Shown here piece after piece: positions 24,421-35,413 of a stretch of DNA of 64,000 bases; within the stretch, counting starts at the first letter, position 1; the number at the start of each line of letters is the position of its first letter. The position numbers and the translations under genes were made by a program. The notes under the pieces were generated by a model. The model was not told where the DNA came from, made no database searches, and saw only the letters and a list, made by a program, of their open reading frames with translations. The stretch covers positions 722,595 through 786,594 of the forward strand of contig NW_025064888.1 in NCBI RefSeq assembly GCF_019112545.1, written 5' to 3'. This DNA is from Guyanagaster necrorhizus (taxonomy: Eukaryota; Basidiomycota; Agaricomycetes; Agaricales; Physalacriaceae).

Positions 24421-24504
24421 AGATTAGGACGGGATAAACATGAACACCTAATAAAGGCCGGAAAGTATAACGGATATAAAGATATAAGCTTAGAGAATTT
24501 ACGT

Positions 24505-24586
24505 GACTCCATAGCTAAGTGGTTATAGCATGAGATTGCAGTTATACGTTATCTCGGGGTCGCGTGTTCGAGTCACGCTGGAGTCT
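24505..24586 (+). tRNA. tRNA-Cys(GCA) with a 9-nt intron
   Basis: The sequence folds as a full cloverleaf. The acceptor stem GACTCCA pairs with TGGAGTC, the D stem GCTA with TAGC around a loop containing GG, and the T stem GCGTG with CACGC around TTCGAGT. The anticodon stem TGAGA pairs with TCTCG (one T-G pair). The loop is 16 nt; removing 24542-24550 at the canonical 37/38 site leaves a 7-nt loop TTGCAGA with anticodon GCA. The base after the acceptor stem is T, the usual discriminator for eukaryotic tRNA-Cys. A TTTT run at about 24593-24596 may terminate Pol III. The gene starts 84 bp upstream of the divergent EVE gene and lies 0.7 kb from the retroelement nest. Confidence 0.88.
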
Positions 24587-24639
24587 GTTATATTTTATCT
24601 GCAGTTTTTGTCACTGTGCTTAGCACTGTCATTCTGATT

Positions 24640-25303
24640 TTTTTCATCTTGTAATTTACCGTGCATCACCTAAGGTCGTGCATGAAACATTGGGGGTGAG
24701 TTATCATTTATTAATCCCACCCCCACTTGAGAAGAGTTTTGACTTATCTATCACACATATAATCATATAGCAGATGCACAGAATTGCAGATTCTTTTTGT
24801 GTTCAGGTTTTTGCATGTTTTCTTTGTCTCAATCCATCTGTAAATGTTGAATATCTATGAGTGTACTTTGTAAATAGAATAGACATGCATTTGTATGTAT
24901 GCTTAACTAGCAGTCAAATGATAGGTAAGTTACTTATTGTAAAGGCAAAGATAGGGAGCATTTTCATAGGCCTCTGTATGGATCTCAAGGCACCCACTAT
25001 CTCTGCTGATATGGAGCTCTGCTCCATTCACAATGCCTTACCATCTTTGCACAATATTTTTGAGAGGTCTCATTCCAAATCCATCTTGGAGCACTGGGTC
25101 TGACCTCTTTCATGACCTCAGAGTGCCTATCCTCAAAAAATGCATCTCAATATGACTTGAAGCTGATCCAGGCAGTGGAAGATGTCACACAGCAATTGGT
25201 CAATCTTATTATTGCTAATATCTGATGCTATTCCTAGATAAATACACTCATCAAAACTAGCACATTTCTTATATCTATCAGTTTTCTCCCAGATGCATCT
25301 GCA
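24640..25303. other. CpG-poor flank of the retroelement nest
   Basis: From about 24690 CpG dinucleotides disappear although no element boundary is reached until 25304. One plus-strand frame (24861-25103) contains no recognisable domain. The stretch could be an older decayed repeat into which element X inserted, or host DNA that shared the mutation pressure of the nest. The last five bases, CTGCA at 25299-25303, are the left copy of X's target-site duplication. Confidence 0.4.
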
Positions 25304-25516
25304 TGTTATGAGTCATTCCATGGCCCAATACTTTTATCTAATGTTTTTCCTCTTTCCTTCATCTCTCTGGTTTAGCTCATATTTATTATTTCTACCATAT
25401 ATATATGAGCTAGTATGTGTAGTATAGCTAGGGGTTTCTGCAATTGACCAAGCCTTTACACCTGTCAATGACTGTATGAGCCTTTTGTGAGAAAAGCAAC
25501 TTTTATCACCCTTTTA
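25304..25516 (+). repeat. 5' LTR of X
   Basis: This 213-bp copy runs from TGTTATGAGTC to CCCTTTTA (terminal CA changed to TA). It aligns along its whole length with the split copy at 40850-41031 plus 62590-62625, including the shared stretches TATATATATGAGC and GGGGTTTCTGCAATTGACCA. A TATA-like ATATATATATGAG lies inside. Confidence 0.88.
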
Positions 25517-26140
25517 TATTTTTGACAGCTCTATTGGCTTAATCTTTGCTTTATCTTTTCTCTCTCTCATGTGTGCTTTTTTCTCTAAACTCTCTGTATC
25601 TCTCTTTGTCAATATCTGGATCCTCTACAGCTTGATCACCTGAGGATGTTCTGACTCTGACACCAATATCTAATTTTCTCTTTACTTCTCAGTTTCTTAG
25701 AATGTTGCATTACTCTTTGCATAGCCATCACAACACCACTGTTGTATCAGCTATATCAGAGATGGACAGTCCTTTATCTCAGTTATCAGATGAGTTGTCA
25801 CCAACAGACTTTGATACTAAAAATGTGACAGATTCTAGCACTGGAAGTGCTCAGGATGCTACCTCTGTTTCAGCTGTGAGTCATGTTCCAGCATTTAATG
25901 CTATAGCACTGAGAAATATTTCTCTTGCTTATGTACAAGCAGAGAAAGAGGATTCAAATCACTCAGAGAAATCAGAGGATGTTGGTTTCAAGAAAAATCT
26001 GACCACAGAATTTTCAGATAATGATTCATTCTGTAATAATGTAGAAAATGAAAATGATTATAGATCATCTACATCTTCTACCTTCAAGAAAGCATCCTGT
26101 AGTACAGATGCAAAAGAATCCAATAAAATGGCAAGATCTG

Positions 26141-26600
26141 TATTATGATTTTTCTATTTTTCTTTCTTGATTAACCTCTATTCATGCTTAGTCAGAGCAT
26201 CTAGACCAGTGCTTAGGACCATGGAACATGCTTAGTCACTATAATAGGCAGAGTCAGCCATTGTCCTTTAACAATAATGATGCCTCTTGATAATAGACAA
26301 TACTCTTTTGTAGGTAGTAATGATGCTCAAGGATAACAAGTATTGTAGCACTGAAGCACACAATTAGTAGGTATATATTTAATCAGAATATGAATAGTAT
26401 GTAAGTAGTGTAGCTCTCACTGTATATCCTCAGCTTTGAGCTAAAGTTTATCTTCACCATTCTGCCTTAAGCCAACTTGTAATTGGCCTTGAGATATAAC
26501 ACCATACAAGCACACATAACTAAACTTGAGCATGACTGTATAAACTTGATATAGCACTCATTTATCACATGTTTAGGTTATGTGTCATTTGAGCTCAACA
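26141..26600 (+). repeat. 5' LTR of Y
   Basis: This 460-bp LTR starts TATTATGATTTTTC (TG mutated to TA) and ends CTCAACA. It contains AGCTTTGAGCTAA at 26432-26444, exactly complementary to TTAGCTCAAAGCT at 26602-26614 just inside the element, the Tf1-like self-priming arrangement. Confidence 0.85.
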
Positions 26601-26660
26601 ATTAGCTCAAAGCTTCTACCTTTCCTTTCCTTATACACAATAAGCACAAAGAAAACCAAA

Positions 26661-28466
26661 TGCCATCATCATCTACATCAACCTCTGATCTCACTGATGA
26701 CTTCTTTAGGCTTTTAGCCTCTGTGATAGGAACTCTTCTTGAACTTCTCATAATTGTCTATCTCTGTCAAAGATGACAATCTATGACTGCCTGAGTAGTC
26801 AGACATGCTTGAAAAAGTAGACAAAGAAGCACTGCAGGAAGAAATACAGTGTGAGTGAGAGAAAGAGTATTTATGACTATACCAGAAGCAGATGGTCATG
26901 CTTACACAGGATGTTATCTGGAGAATGATGCCTATAGGATAAGACTATATAGTAGCAGATAAACTAGAAAAGATTGACATTTTACAGTATGCCACCACTG
27001 AGCAGGCAATTTTATATATAACAGAATGCACTTTGAGGACCTGCTGACAAAGCTGCCAGCATATTAGTCTAGGTTTCAACTCCAGCCAATATTGAATACT
27101 CCATCTGTTACCCTGAAATGAGCCAACTATATGATACTATCCATCTGAACTACCAGCACTCAGTATATGTATATAGCACCCTTTATTCAAAGTATCCAAA
27201 CTCAGCCTATTCAGCTAATGTCCCAGCTGACAAAGTGGCCTACTGGGTTCTGAAATCTCTAGACTGGCCAGAGAAGCTGACTTCTCAGTGGACAGCCACC
27301 ACCTGACAAGGCTGGTCTGAATAGCAAGGTCCCTGAAGAGGATGACCTTGAAGTCATCAAATTAGACTTCACTATGCAAAATGGACATATTGTGTGCAAA
27401 GAGAATAGGCTGACTGGGAGTCTGGTTGCTGATGACAACTCACTTCACTCCTTCTTCAGACCACCTACTAAGTGGAAGTGACTATCATTTTACAAATACT
27501 CAAATCTGATAAGGGTGCTGCCTGCAGATGCAGCAATAATTCAATGCAACTTGATCTTTTATGGAAGTCTCAACCTTTCAAAGATGCATCAAATGATATT
27601 AGTCAATTTTTGATTGATTGCAAATAGTATTTTGAGGTATACTCCACATATCTCTCCTTCAATATCTATTGCATGTTATTCATTGCATCCTACTTTGAGA
27701 ACAAGGCAAAGATGTGGTGAACCCTTATTTTCTCTGACTTTTACTCAATAATCAGGTAGCATCATTGACTGCTGTCCTGGCTGGTATTTAAGCAGATGGT
27801 TCATGACAAGTTCATTGATCTGGCAGTCCAGAAAGTATACAAGAACAAGATGAAGAAGCTGCAGATAGAGAATAAAATGGCAAACAAGTACTTCAATGAG
27901 TTAGAATGACTTGGAAAACTTGCTGAGATCTAGGACAATGTTGCTAATGATAGAAGGATGATTGAGATGCTCAAGAAAGAAGCATCTCTCTCCTACACAA
28001 AGATGATCTCAGATATAGGAGTCAACATTCCAAAGGGGTATGATGTCTAAAAGGAATGCATCACTGAGATGAATAAAGAATGGCAAAGGCAAAAGATGGA
28101 GAATGTCAACCTGCAAAGTGATTGAAGACTGAATAATTTCTCCAGTGCAAAGCCTAATAATACTTTCAACACTGCTAAAACCAATGCTTTCTTCTCTTTC
28201 TCTCTAATATACAGCATGCAGAAGACAGAGACTGGCACCATATACACTGGGAGTGGAAAGCCAATGGATATAGACTGTCTCAAGAAGAAGGGAATGTGTT
28301 TTAATTGCAGGAAGAAGAGACATCTATTATAGAATTGCTCAAAGAAGAAATGCATGCAGGAAGATATCTGGGCACAAATCACCAAGTTGCAAAAAGAAGC
28401 CAATAAACTTGAAGAACTAAGCAAGAATATAAAGGTCAAGAAAGTAAAAGACAGAGCTGATGAATG
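26661..28466 (+). pseudogene. Y gag remnant
   Basis: Near 26690-26775 a hydrophobic block FFRLLASVIGTLLELLIIVY matches the N-terminus of the W and Z Gag proteins. Capsid-like remnants follow, including PPDKAGLNSKVPEEDD and LPADAAIIQCNL. At about 28295-28335 the zinc knuckle reads as CFNCRKKRHLL, with stops nearby. Many in-frame stops make it non-functional. Confidence 0.7.
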
Positions 28467-31400
28467 AATAATCCTATTTGATCAGCCAAAGAACTTAGTG
28501 ATGTGTCTCACATAGCTGCTGGACAGACTTATATACCATCTTTAGTTACTAATATTTATATACATTTGAATATACTCCTGTCTACCACTATACTGAGCAT
28601 GCTGTAAGGATCAATAAAACAGAAGACTCAACTGCCTATAGGCCAAACAAGAGGAGCAACTCCTATGAGCTGGCTAAAACTATTTAACACTAAATGAACT
28701 TGGTGAGCTATCAAGGATGTGAGAACAGAAGAAGAAGCCAAGGCTGTACTCAAGAATTGGATATACTGAACTTGAACAGAAGAAATAATCAATAAGATAG
28801 TAGAAGAAATGAAGAAAGCCAAATGATGCCAGGCTCTAGAGTGGCTCAATGAACTCCAGGAATCAAAGAAGTACATATAGCAACAAAAAACCTTAGTGTG
28901 GGATCTGACCACTAAGACCCAAATTGAAATACTCATCTTCCACTCTATACATGCAGTGACAGCCCTGATTGATAGTGATTGCACCAAGAGCTCAATAAAT
29001 CATGCTTTCATCAATAAGCACAGTTTGCCAACATAGGCTACTGCTACCCTTATCTCTGTTTACAATGCAGATAGTATGAAAAACCAAGCCAGGTCAATAA
29101 CCAAGTTCATTGAACTTTGGTTAACCATAGGAGATCACTCTGAATGGATCAACTTAGCTGTCATTGACCTTGGAACTAAGAAAGTGTTCCTTGGTTATGA
29201 TTGGCTGATACAATATAATTCTCTGGTCAATTAGAAGATTAGACAAATTATCTTTGCACAATGCTGATGCTGCAAAATCCCCTTTGAACTGCCAGATGAG
29301 GATCCTGAAGATTGATGGGATGAGGGGATGAAAGACAGTGAGACCATTCTTATCATCAACATAGAATAAGCTGTACATGTTCAGACAATGCACCACACCA
29401 ATGATTTGGCAGCAAAAGCCAATACAGAAAAAGAAGAGAGGACATTCAAAGAAATAGTGCCTAAATGGATTCAAGATTATAAAGACCTATTCAGCAAGGA
29501 GAGTTTTGATGAGCTACTAGAACCAAAGCTATAAGACTATGCTATCAAACTAATCCTAAACACAAATGCCAACCTTGACTGTAAAACATATCTGCTCAGT
29601 TATCTGGAGCAATAGGAGCTCAACAAATTTCTGAAAGAGAATCTCTCCAGTGAGCACATTCAATCCTTGAAGTTGCTGATGGCATCTTCTTTCTTTTTTG
29701 TCAAAAAGAATGATGAGAAGCTCAGGTCTGTCCAAGATTATTAGAAGTTAAATGAGATGATGATCAAAAATCACTACTCTCTCTTATTAATCTCAGAACT
29801 GATGGACAAGCTGTGGGAGGCCTGCTACTATACAAAGTTGGATGTCAGATGGAAGTATAATAATATATAAATCAAGAAAGGTGACAAATAGAAGGCAGCC
29901 TTTTGCATCAACCAAGAGCTTTTCAAACTAACTGTCATGTTCTTTGGGCTAACAAACTCACCAGCCACCTTCCAGTGGATGATGAACAATACCTTCAAAG
30001 ATCTCACCACCACCAGAAAAGTCACTATTTATCTTGATGATATCCTTATCATGTCTAAGGACAAAAAGAAACACCAATAACTAGTTCAGCAAGTGTTAGC
30101 TCTGATAAGAAAGCATAAACTATTTCTCAAAGCAGAGAAGTGCAAATTTGAAGTGCTGAAAACAGTATCTGAGGGTGATCATTAGTGAAGAGAGCATCTG
30201 GATAGATCTGGTGAAAGTAGCAGAAGTAACCAAATGGCTGGAGCTGACAAAGAAGAAGGAACTTCAGTCATTTCTGAGGTTCACTAACTTCTACTGTCAG
30301 TTCATATGAGATTATAGCAAGATTGTCCAACCTATGATACAGCTTACTGGTAATGCCCTATAGGTATGAGAACCCTCCCAACAGGCCACATTTGACTATC
30401 TCAAATAATGCCTTACAGAAGATATAGTCTTGGCAATTTCAACACAAGATGGGAAGTTCAGAGTGGAGGTGGAATTAAGTGAAGAAGTGATTGGCATAGT
30501 ACTTTCTCAGAAACAGGACAGAAAGTAGTGATCAGTGGCTTTTGTCTCCAAGACACTAACTGTCACTGAATGCAACTATAAAATATATGACAAGAAACTT
30601 CTTGCCATTATGCTAGCCCTTGCAGAGTAGTGTCACTATCTGATTGGAGCAGTACAGACCTTCAAGATCTGAACAGACCACCAGAACCTTTGATATTTCC
30701 AACTTTCCTAAAAACTTAATTGACAACAAGCATGATAGATCATAGAACTAATAAAAAGGCCAATCTCTTGAGTTGATAAGTAGATCATGACCAGAGGAAA
30801 GAGAACAATGAGAGGGTGGTGTTATTAAGACTGGAACACTTTCAAGCTATGATAATGTCAATGGAGAAGGAGATTCATGAATAGATCAAGAGTACAACAT
30901 GAGACACCAGCCAGTGGGACCAGCCAGTGGCTCTCTCACTCAATTATGAATGAGGGATGATGAAAAAAGGTGGACTGATTCATGATGATGGAAGAATATA
31001 TATCCCTTGTGATCATCAACTTCAAGGAGAGATTATAGCCATCATGTGACTGCAGGACATCTGAGAATCACAAGAACCAAAGAGTTGATTTTATGCAACT
31101 ATTGATGGCTGAAGATGAGACAGGATATAGAGAGATACATGAAAAGATATGAAATGTGTCAGCAGATGAAGGCTTCAACTCAACTGAAAGTGGCATCACT
31201 CTACCCAAACAAGATTCTAAGGACACTCTGGACCCATATATCCATCAACATGATTATTAGACTACCTGATTGCAGTAGCTATGATGTAATTATTATCATT
31301 ATTGACCAATTCTTAAAGGCTATTATCCTGATCACATGTTCAATAGAATTATCATCAGAGAGATAGGCAAAGATCCTCTGTGATGAAGTCTATGCAAAGT

Positions 31401-32305
31401 ATGGCATGCCTCAGGTTATCATCTCTGACTGAGATCTCTAATTTATGTTGAAGTTTCTCAATGATTTATATCAACTCTTAAATATTTGTAGCAATACCTC
31501 CACTGCATATCATCTCTAGACTGATGGCCAGATAGAGCAGGTGAACCAGAAGATAGAGAAGTATCTCTGCATGTTCATTAACTACCAACAGGATGAATGC
31601 ATGGAATGGCTTGCATTAGCAGCATTCCAACATTCCAACTACATCCACTCTGCCACAAGAAAAACACTCTTTTTTGCTAATTATGATCAACATTCTAACA
31701 TCTCACACATTGAATGACTACACACTACAATGTCTGTCTCCTTGGATTTTGCTTTAACTATGGCTAAAATTCATGACAAAACTCACACTGCTCTTAAAAA
31801 GGCAGCCACATTTATAAAGATACAATACAACAAACACTATCATTCTGCACATCAATACTTTATCAATGACAAAGTCTGATTTGACACATCCAACCTTCAT
31901 CTACCACATTCCAAACAGAAGTTAGCCAATAAATGAACTGGCCCCTTTCTTGTTATCACTAAAGTCAGCTGATTGGCCTATAAACTCCATCTCTCTATTG
32001 GATGACACATCCATAATATCTTTAATGAATCCTTTCTCACACTATATATCACACTGGCCTTCTCAAATCAAGAATGGCCATCCACTCCTGAACCAATACT
32101 AGTCAATGACAAAGACCACTATGAAGTCAACCAAGTCCTCAATCACAGACTCCAAAAGGTGCATGCTCATGATGGTGAATCAAGAACAACAGTCAATTAT
32201 CTGGTTAGTTGAAAGGGCTACAGTCTTGAATCTAACCAGTGGGTCAATAAACAACATATGAATGCTGCTGACACTATACACAACTATGAACTCTCCTTAG
32301 ATTGA
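28467..32305 (+). pseudogene. Y pol remnant (PR-RT-RH-INT-chromo)
   Basis: The protease block reads ALIDSDCTKSSINHAF near 28960-29010, with D in place of G of the DSG motif. Reverse transcriptase blocks include FFGLTNSPATFQWMMN and KVTIYLDDILIMSK around 29940-30060, so the YLDD box survives although the surrounding frame is broken. Integrase blocks lie between 31080 and 31900 (MRQDIERYMKRYEMCQQ). The chromodomain end reads QVLNHRLQKVHAHDG and LESNQWVNKQHMNAADTIHN, finishing at 32305. Stops are mainly TGA and TAG. Confidence 0.8.
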
Positions 32306-32338
32306 TCTATCAGAATGATGGTCTTAAGAGAGAGATAA

Positions 32339-32753
32339 TGTTACAATTTTTCTATTTTTTTTCTTGATTAACCTCTATTCATGCTTAGTCACTATAATAG
32401 GCAGAGTCAGCCATTGTCCTTTAACAATAACAACACTTCTTGATGATAGAAAATACTCTTTTGTAGGTAGTAATGATGCTCAAGGACAATGAGTATCATA
32501 GCAGAGAAACACATAATTAATAGATGTACATTTAACCAGAATATGAACAGTATATAAATAGTGTAGCTCTCACTGTATATCCTCAGCTTTGAGTTAAAGT
32601 TTATCTTCACCATTCTATCTCAAGCTGACTTATAATTGACCTTGAGATATAACACTATACAAGCATATATAAGTGAACTTGGGTGTGACTATACAAACTT
32701 GATACAGTGCTCATTTATCACATGTTTAGATCATGTATCACTTAGACTCAACA
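32339..32753 (+). repeat. 3' LTR of Y
   Basis: This 415-bp copy starts TGTTACAATTTTTC and ends CTCAACA. Relative to the 5' copy it lacks a 45-bp segment that begins and ends with GCTTAGTCA, as expected for a deletion between short direct repeats. The target duplication GTCTG follows at 32754-32758. Confidence 0.85.
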
Positions 32754-33182
32754 GTCTGCAAGACTTCACTATACTCAGAGTCTTGATGATCTGGAGAAAT
32801 GTGAAGTTTATTTTGGAAGACTATATAAAGGAAAAAAGCTTATAAAGGAACAACTTTCTACCATTAATGCAGCTGAATGAAATTTGACAACTGCACAGCA
32901 GTAAATATTTGCCAAATATTAGAACAAGCTGACAGAAGACAAGAGCTGAGAGCAACATACTGCATCTCAGACTCTAATGGCTACATCTGGATCCAGCTCT
33001 TATATTGCTAAAGGAAAATTTGCCAACTGCAATCAGAAGATTGATGATACTAAATTAAATATCAAGGCATAATATAGAGCTCTTGAGATATGGAATCAGG
33101 CTTGAGACATCAATCAAGAAGTCTCTGAAGGTGATATGTCTCATTCAGAGGCTCACTCAGAGGTTGAAGATGGTTTTATAAC

Positions 33183-33714
33183 TGTTATGATTTTTTCTAT
33201 TTTCTTTCCTTTTTCCTTGATTTATTTGGGATTGACCCCTATTTCTGCTTAGTTAGAGTGCCTAGACCAGGCACTTAGGATGGCAGAAATGCTTAGTCAT
33301 CAGCATCGCCCTGATTCTGGTTGCTGCTGTGAAGTTGCGCAGCAGCATAATGACAGAGAAGTCTCTCTTATTTTTGTGCAGCAGTAACAGCAGTAATAGC
33401 ACAACAGCAGGACAATACTTTTTGTAGGTATCTTAGCAATGCTGGACAAAATGCTACACAGCATCAGCAAAGACAATTAGGTAGTTATATTCTTAGAACA
33501 ATAAGAATTTAGTATTTAAGTAGCATAGCTCTTGCTGTAGTAACTCCAGCTTCAAGCTAAAGTTTATTCTTTACTATCTACTCTCGAGTGACTTGCAACT
33601 GCCTTGATCACACAATGCTGATAGCACATCAGTGAACTCTGATAGTATAACCCAAAGTGCAAGGTTCTATTAGTTTATCACATATTATCAGTCACATGAA
33701 ATTTGGGCTTAACA
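33183..33714 (+). repeat. solo LTR of a Ty3 element in X gag
   Basis: This 532-bp sequence begins TGTTATGATTTTTTC and ends GGGCTTAACA, flanked by ATAAC and ATGAC, one transition apart. It shares the family core (TATTTAAG, then AGCTTCAAGCTAAAGTTTA near 33550) with the Y, Z and W LTRs, but no internal region follows: X gag continues directly. It is probably the product of LTR-LTR recombination. It keeps a few CpGs, so it is younger than X and Y. Confidence 0.85.
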
Positions 33715-35413
33715 ATGACTGTCAGAAAGTCTTCTAAGTATAACAAACAAAAAGAAAGACCTCAGGAATTAAAACTAAAGACAAAGGTTCACAAAACAGG
33801 CTGCTATAATGCCCTTGAAGTAGAAGAAACATCAGATGAAGATTCAGAGTCAGATTTGAAGGCAGAACCTCAACCAAAAAAGGCACTCTCTAAGACAAGT
33901 GCAAAATCTTTGAAATGAAAGACTGTCAGACCATTGACTGATCATAGAATGAGGAACATCATACAAAAACACTCAAAGGCATCTTCAAATAGCTGTTATA
34001 GCAGCTGATATAGATCTACCTGTCCTATGAATCAGCTACTATCAGATAGCTTCTTGGCTGATATATTAGATGTTGGCAAATCAAAGAAGAAGCAGAAGGT
34101 CTCATCTGAGTGTAAGAAAAAACTCAATAAGAAAAAGCTTGAGAAACAGAAACATAAGTACTATGTTAGTTCCTTTAGCTCTGAATCATCAGAGTCTACT
34201 TCCAGTAATGAGTCTGACTCAGATTGAGATTTTAATTATTCAGGATCTTTTCTGTTAGATGATGGTTTCCCAAATACTGGTTCAAGCTCATTGAGCTCAA
34301 GTAGCAGTGATGCAAGCAATGAGTCAAATATATCAGATAGCTCTAAGCTATCCAATCATAGATGTCAACACCATTATCATCATACTAAAAGGTATGGTTC
34401 TCATCAGCATAAGCATAGAAGTTAAAAACATCACTACAAAAGATTAATTTGACCAATATCTCCTACACTATATGATGGCACAGCTGATGGTGAAAAATTC
34501 CATTACTTTACAATGGAATTGACCCAATTCTGCAAAGAAGGTCAAGTTCCAAAGAATAAACAGATATTTCTAGCATCATATTATCTGAAGGAAAAAGCAT
34601 TATCTTTCTTCATTCAGAAGGTTTCAAAAAAACCATGCAAAATAGATATTGATAGACCTCTTGTGAGGAATCTTTAATTCATGCTTCTCTTTAAATTACC
34701 AAAGTCAGCAATAGAATAAAATAAAGAAGTGCTACTAGAATGATCACACTGTTTTAGAATACATTTATAAGCTGAAAATCTTATATGGCCTTGTTAGTGT
34801 GACTAGCAAGCATGAGCATATTATCAAGCTTTGAGATAGATTCCATAGGGAGATGCAGTATGAACTCCATCAAATAAAGCTCAATAAGAAGATTCATAGC
34901 TGGTGCTGTATTGTCAAAGAGGCTGAACTCATTGAAATGGCTGACCTTGAGTCTACACCTCATAGTATTAAGGAAAAGAAGCCATCATAGAGAGGTTCTG
35001 AAAACAGCAATAATCATGGAAATAGTGGGTGTACATTTAAGAAATATAAGTCTGGTAACAGTCTTTCAAAGAGATATTCTCATAACAAGAATAGACTCTG
35101 TAAGAGAGGATCTAACTTGTATAGTCAGTCATCAAGCTACAATCAATTCTCATCATCTTCCAGAGATAATAAGCCATTGAATAGAGAGCACAATAGTGGA
35201 AGCAAGCCTACCACAAATTTTAGCTCTAGAAATAAACTATCAAAAAGCAAGAAGGTAGAACTTGTCACTGCAAATAAGTGCTTTAGATATAAAGAAGTGA
35301 GACATATGGCTAGAAATTATCTTTACAATAATATGATGAAGTCAAGTAATAAAACAAGGCCACCAGACTTCTCAGCACATGATATACATTACAACTTGGC
35401 AGATGATCACTAG

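Larger units (their letters stand above)
26141..32753 (+). mobile_element. degenerate Ty3 chromovirus Y inside X gag
   Basis: Y has LTRs at 26141-26600 and 32339-32753 and an imperfect target duplication ATCTG / GTCTG. Its first base pair reads TA where TG is expected. Internal order is gag, protease, reverse transcriptase, RNase H, integrase, chromodomain, all on the plus strand and full of stops. A polypurine tract (AAGAGAGAGATAA) precedes the 3' LTR. CpG is essentially absent. The 3' LTR lacks 45 bp present in the 5' LTR. Layout and protein blocks match W, so Y is an old relative of that family. Confidence 0.85.
25702..35413 (+). pseudogene. X gag-like gene, interrupted by Y and a solo LTR
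   Basis: The reading frame opens at 25702 (MLHYSLHSHHNTT), is cut at 26140 by Y, resumes at 32759, is cut again by the solo LTR at 33183-33714, and continues to about 35413. It has many stops and shifts. The N-terminal part is acidic and Ser-rich. Around 33716-34240 come Lys-rich and Ser/Glu-rich segments. At about 34466-34620 there is a capsid-like block (GEKFHYFTMELTQFCKEGQ and ASYYLKEKALSFF) typical of gypsy Gag. Around 35277-35320 lies a decayed zinc knuckle reading CFRYKEVRHMARNY, whose second and last cysteines appear to have become Tyr. Gag identity is inferred from capsid and knuckle order. Confidence 0.6.
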
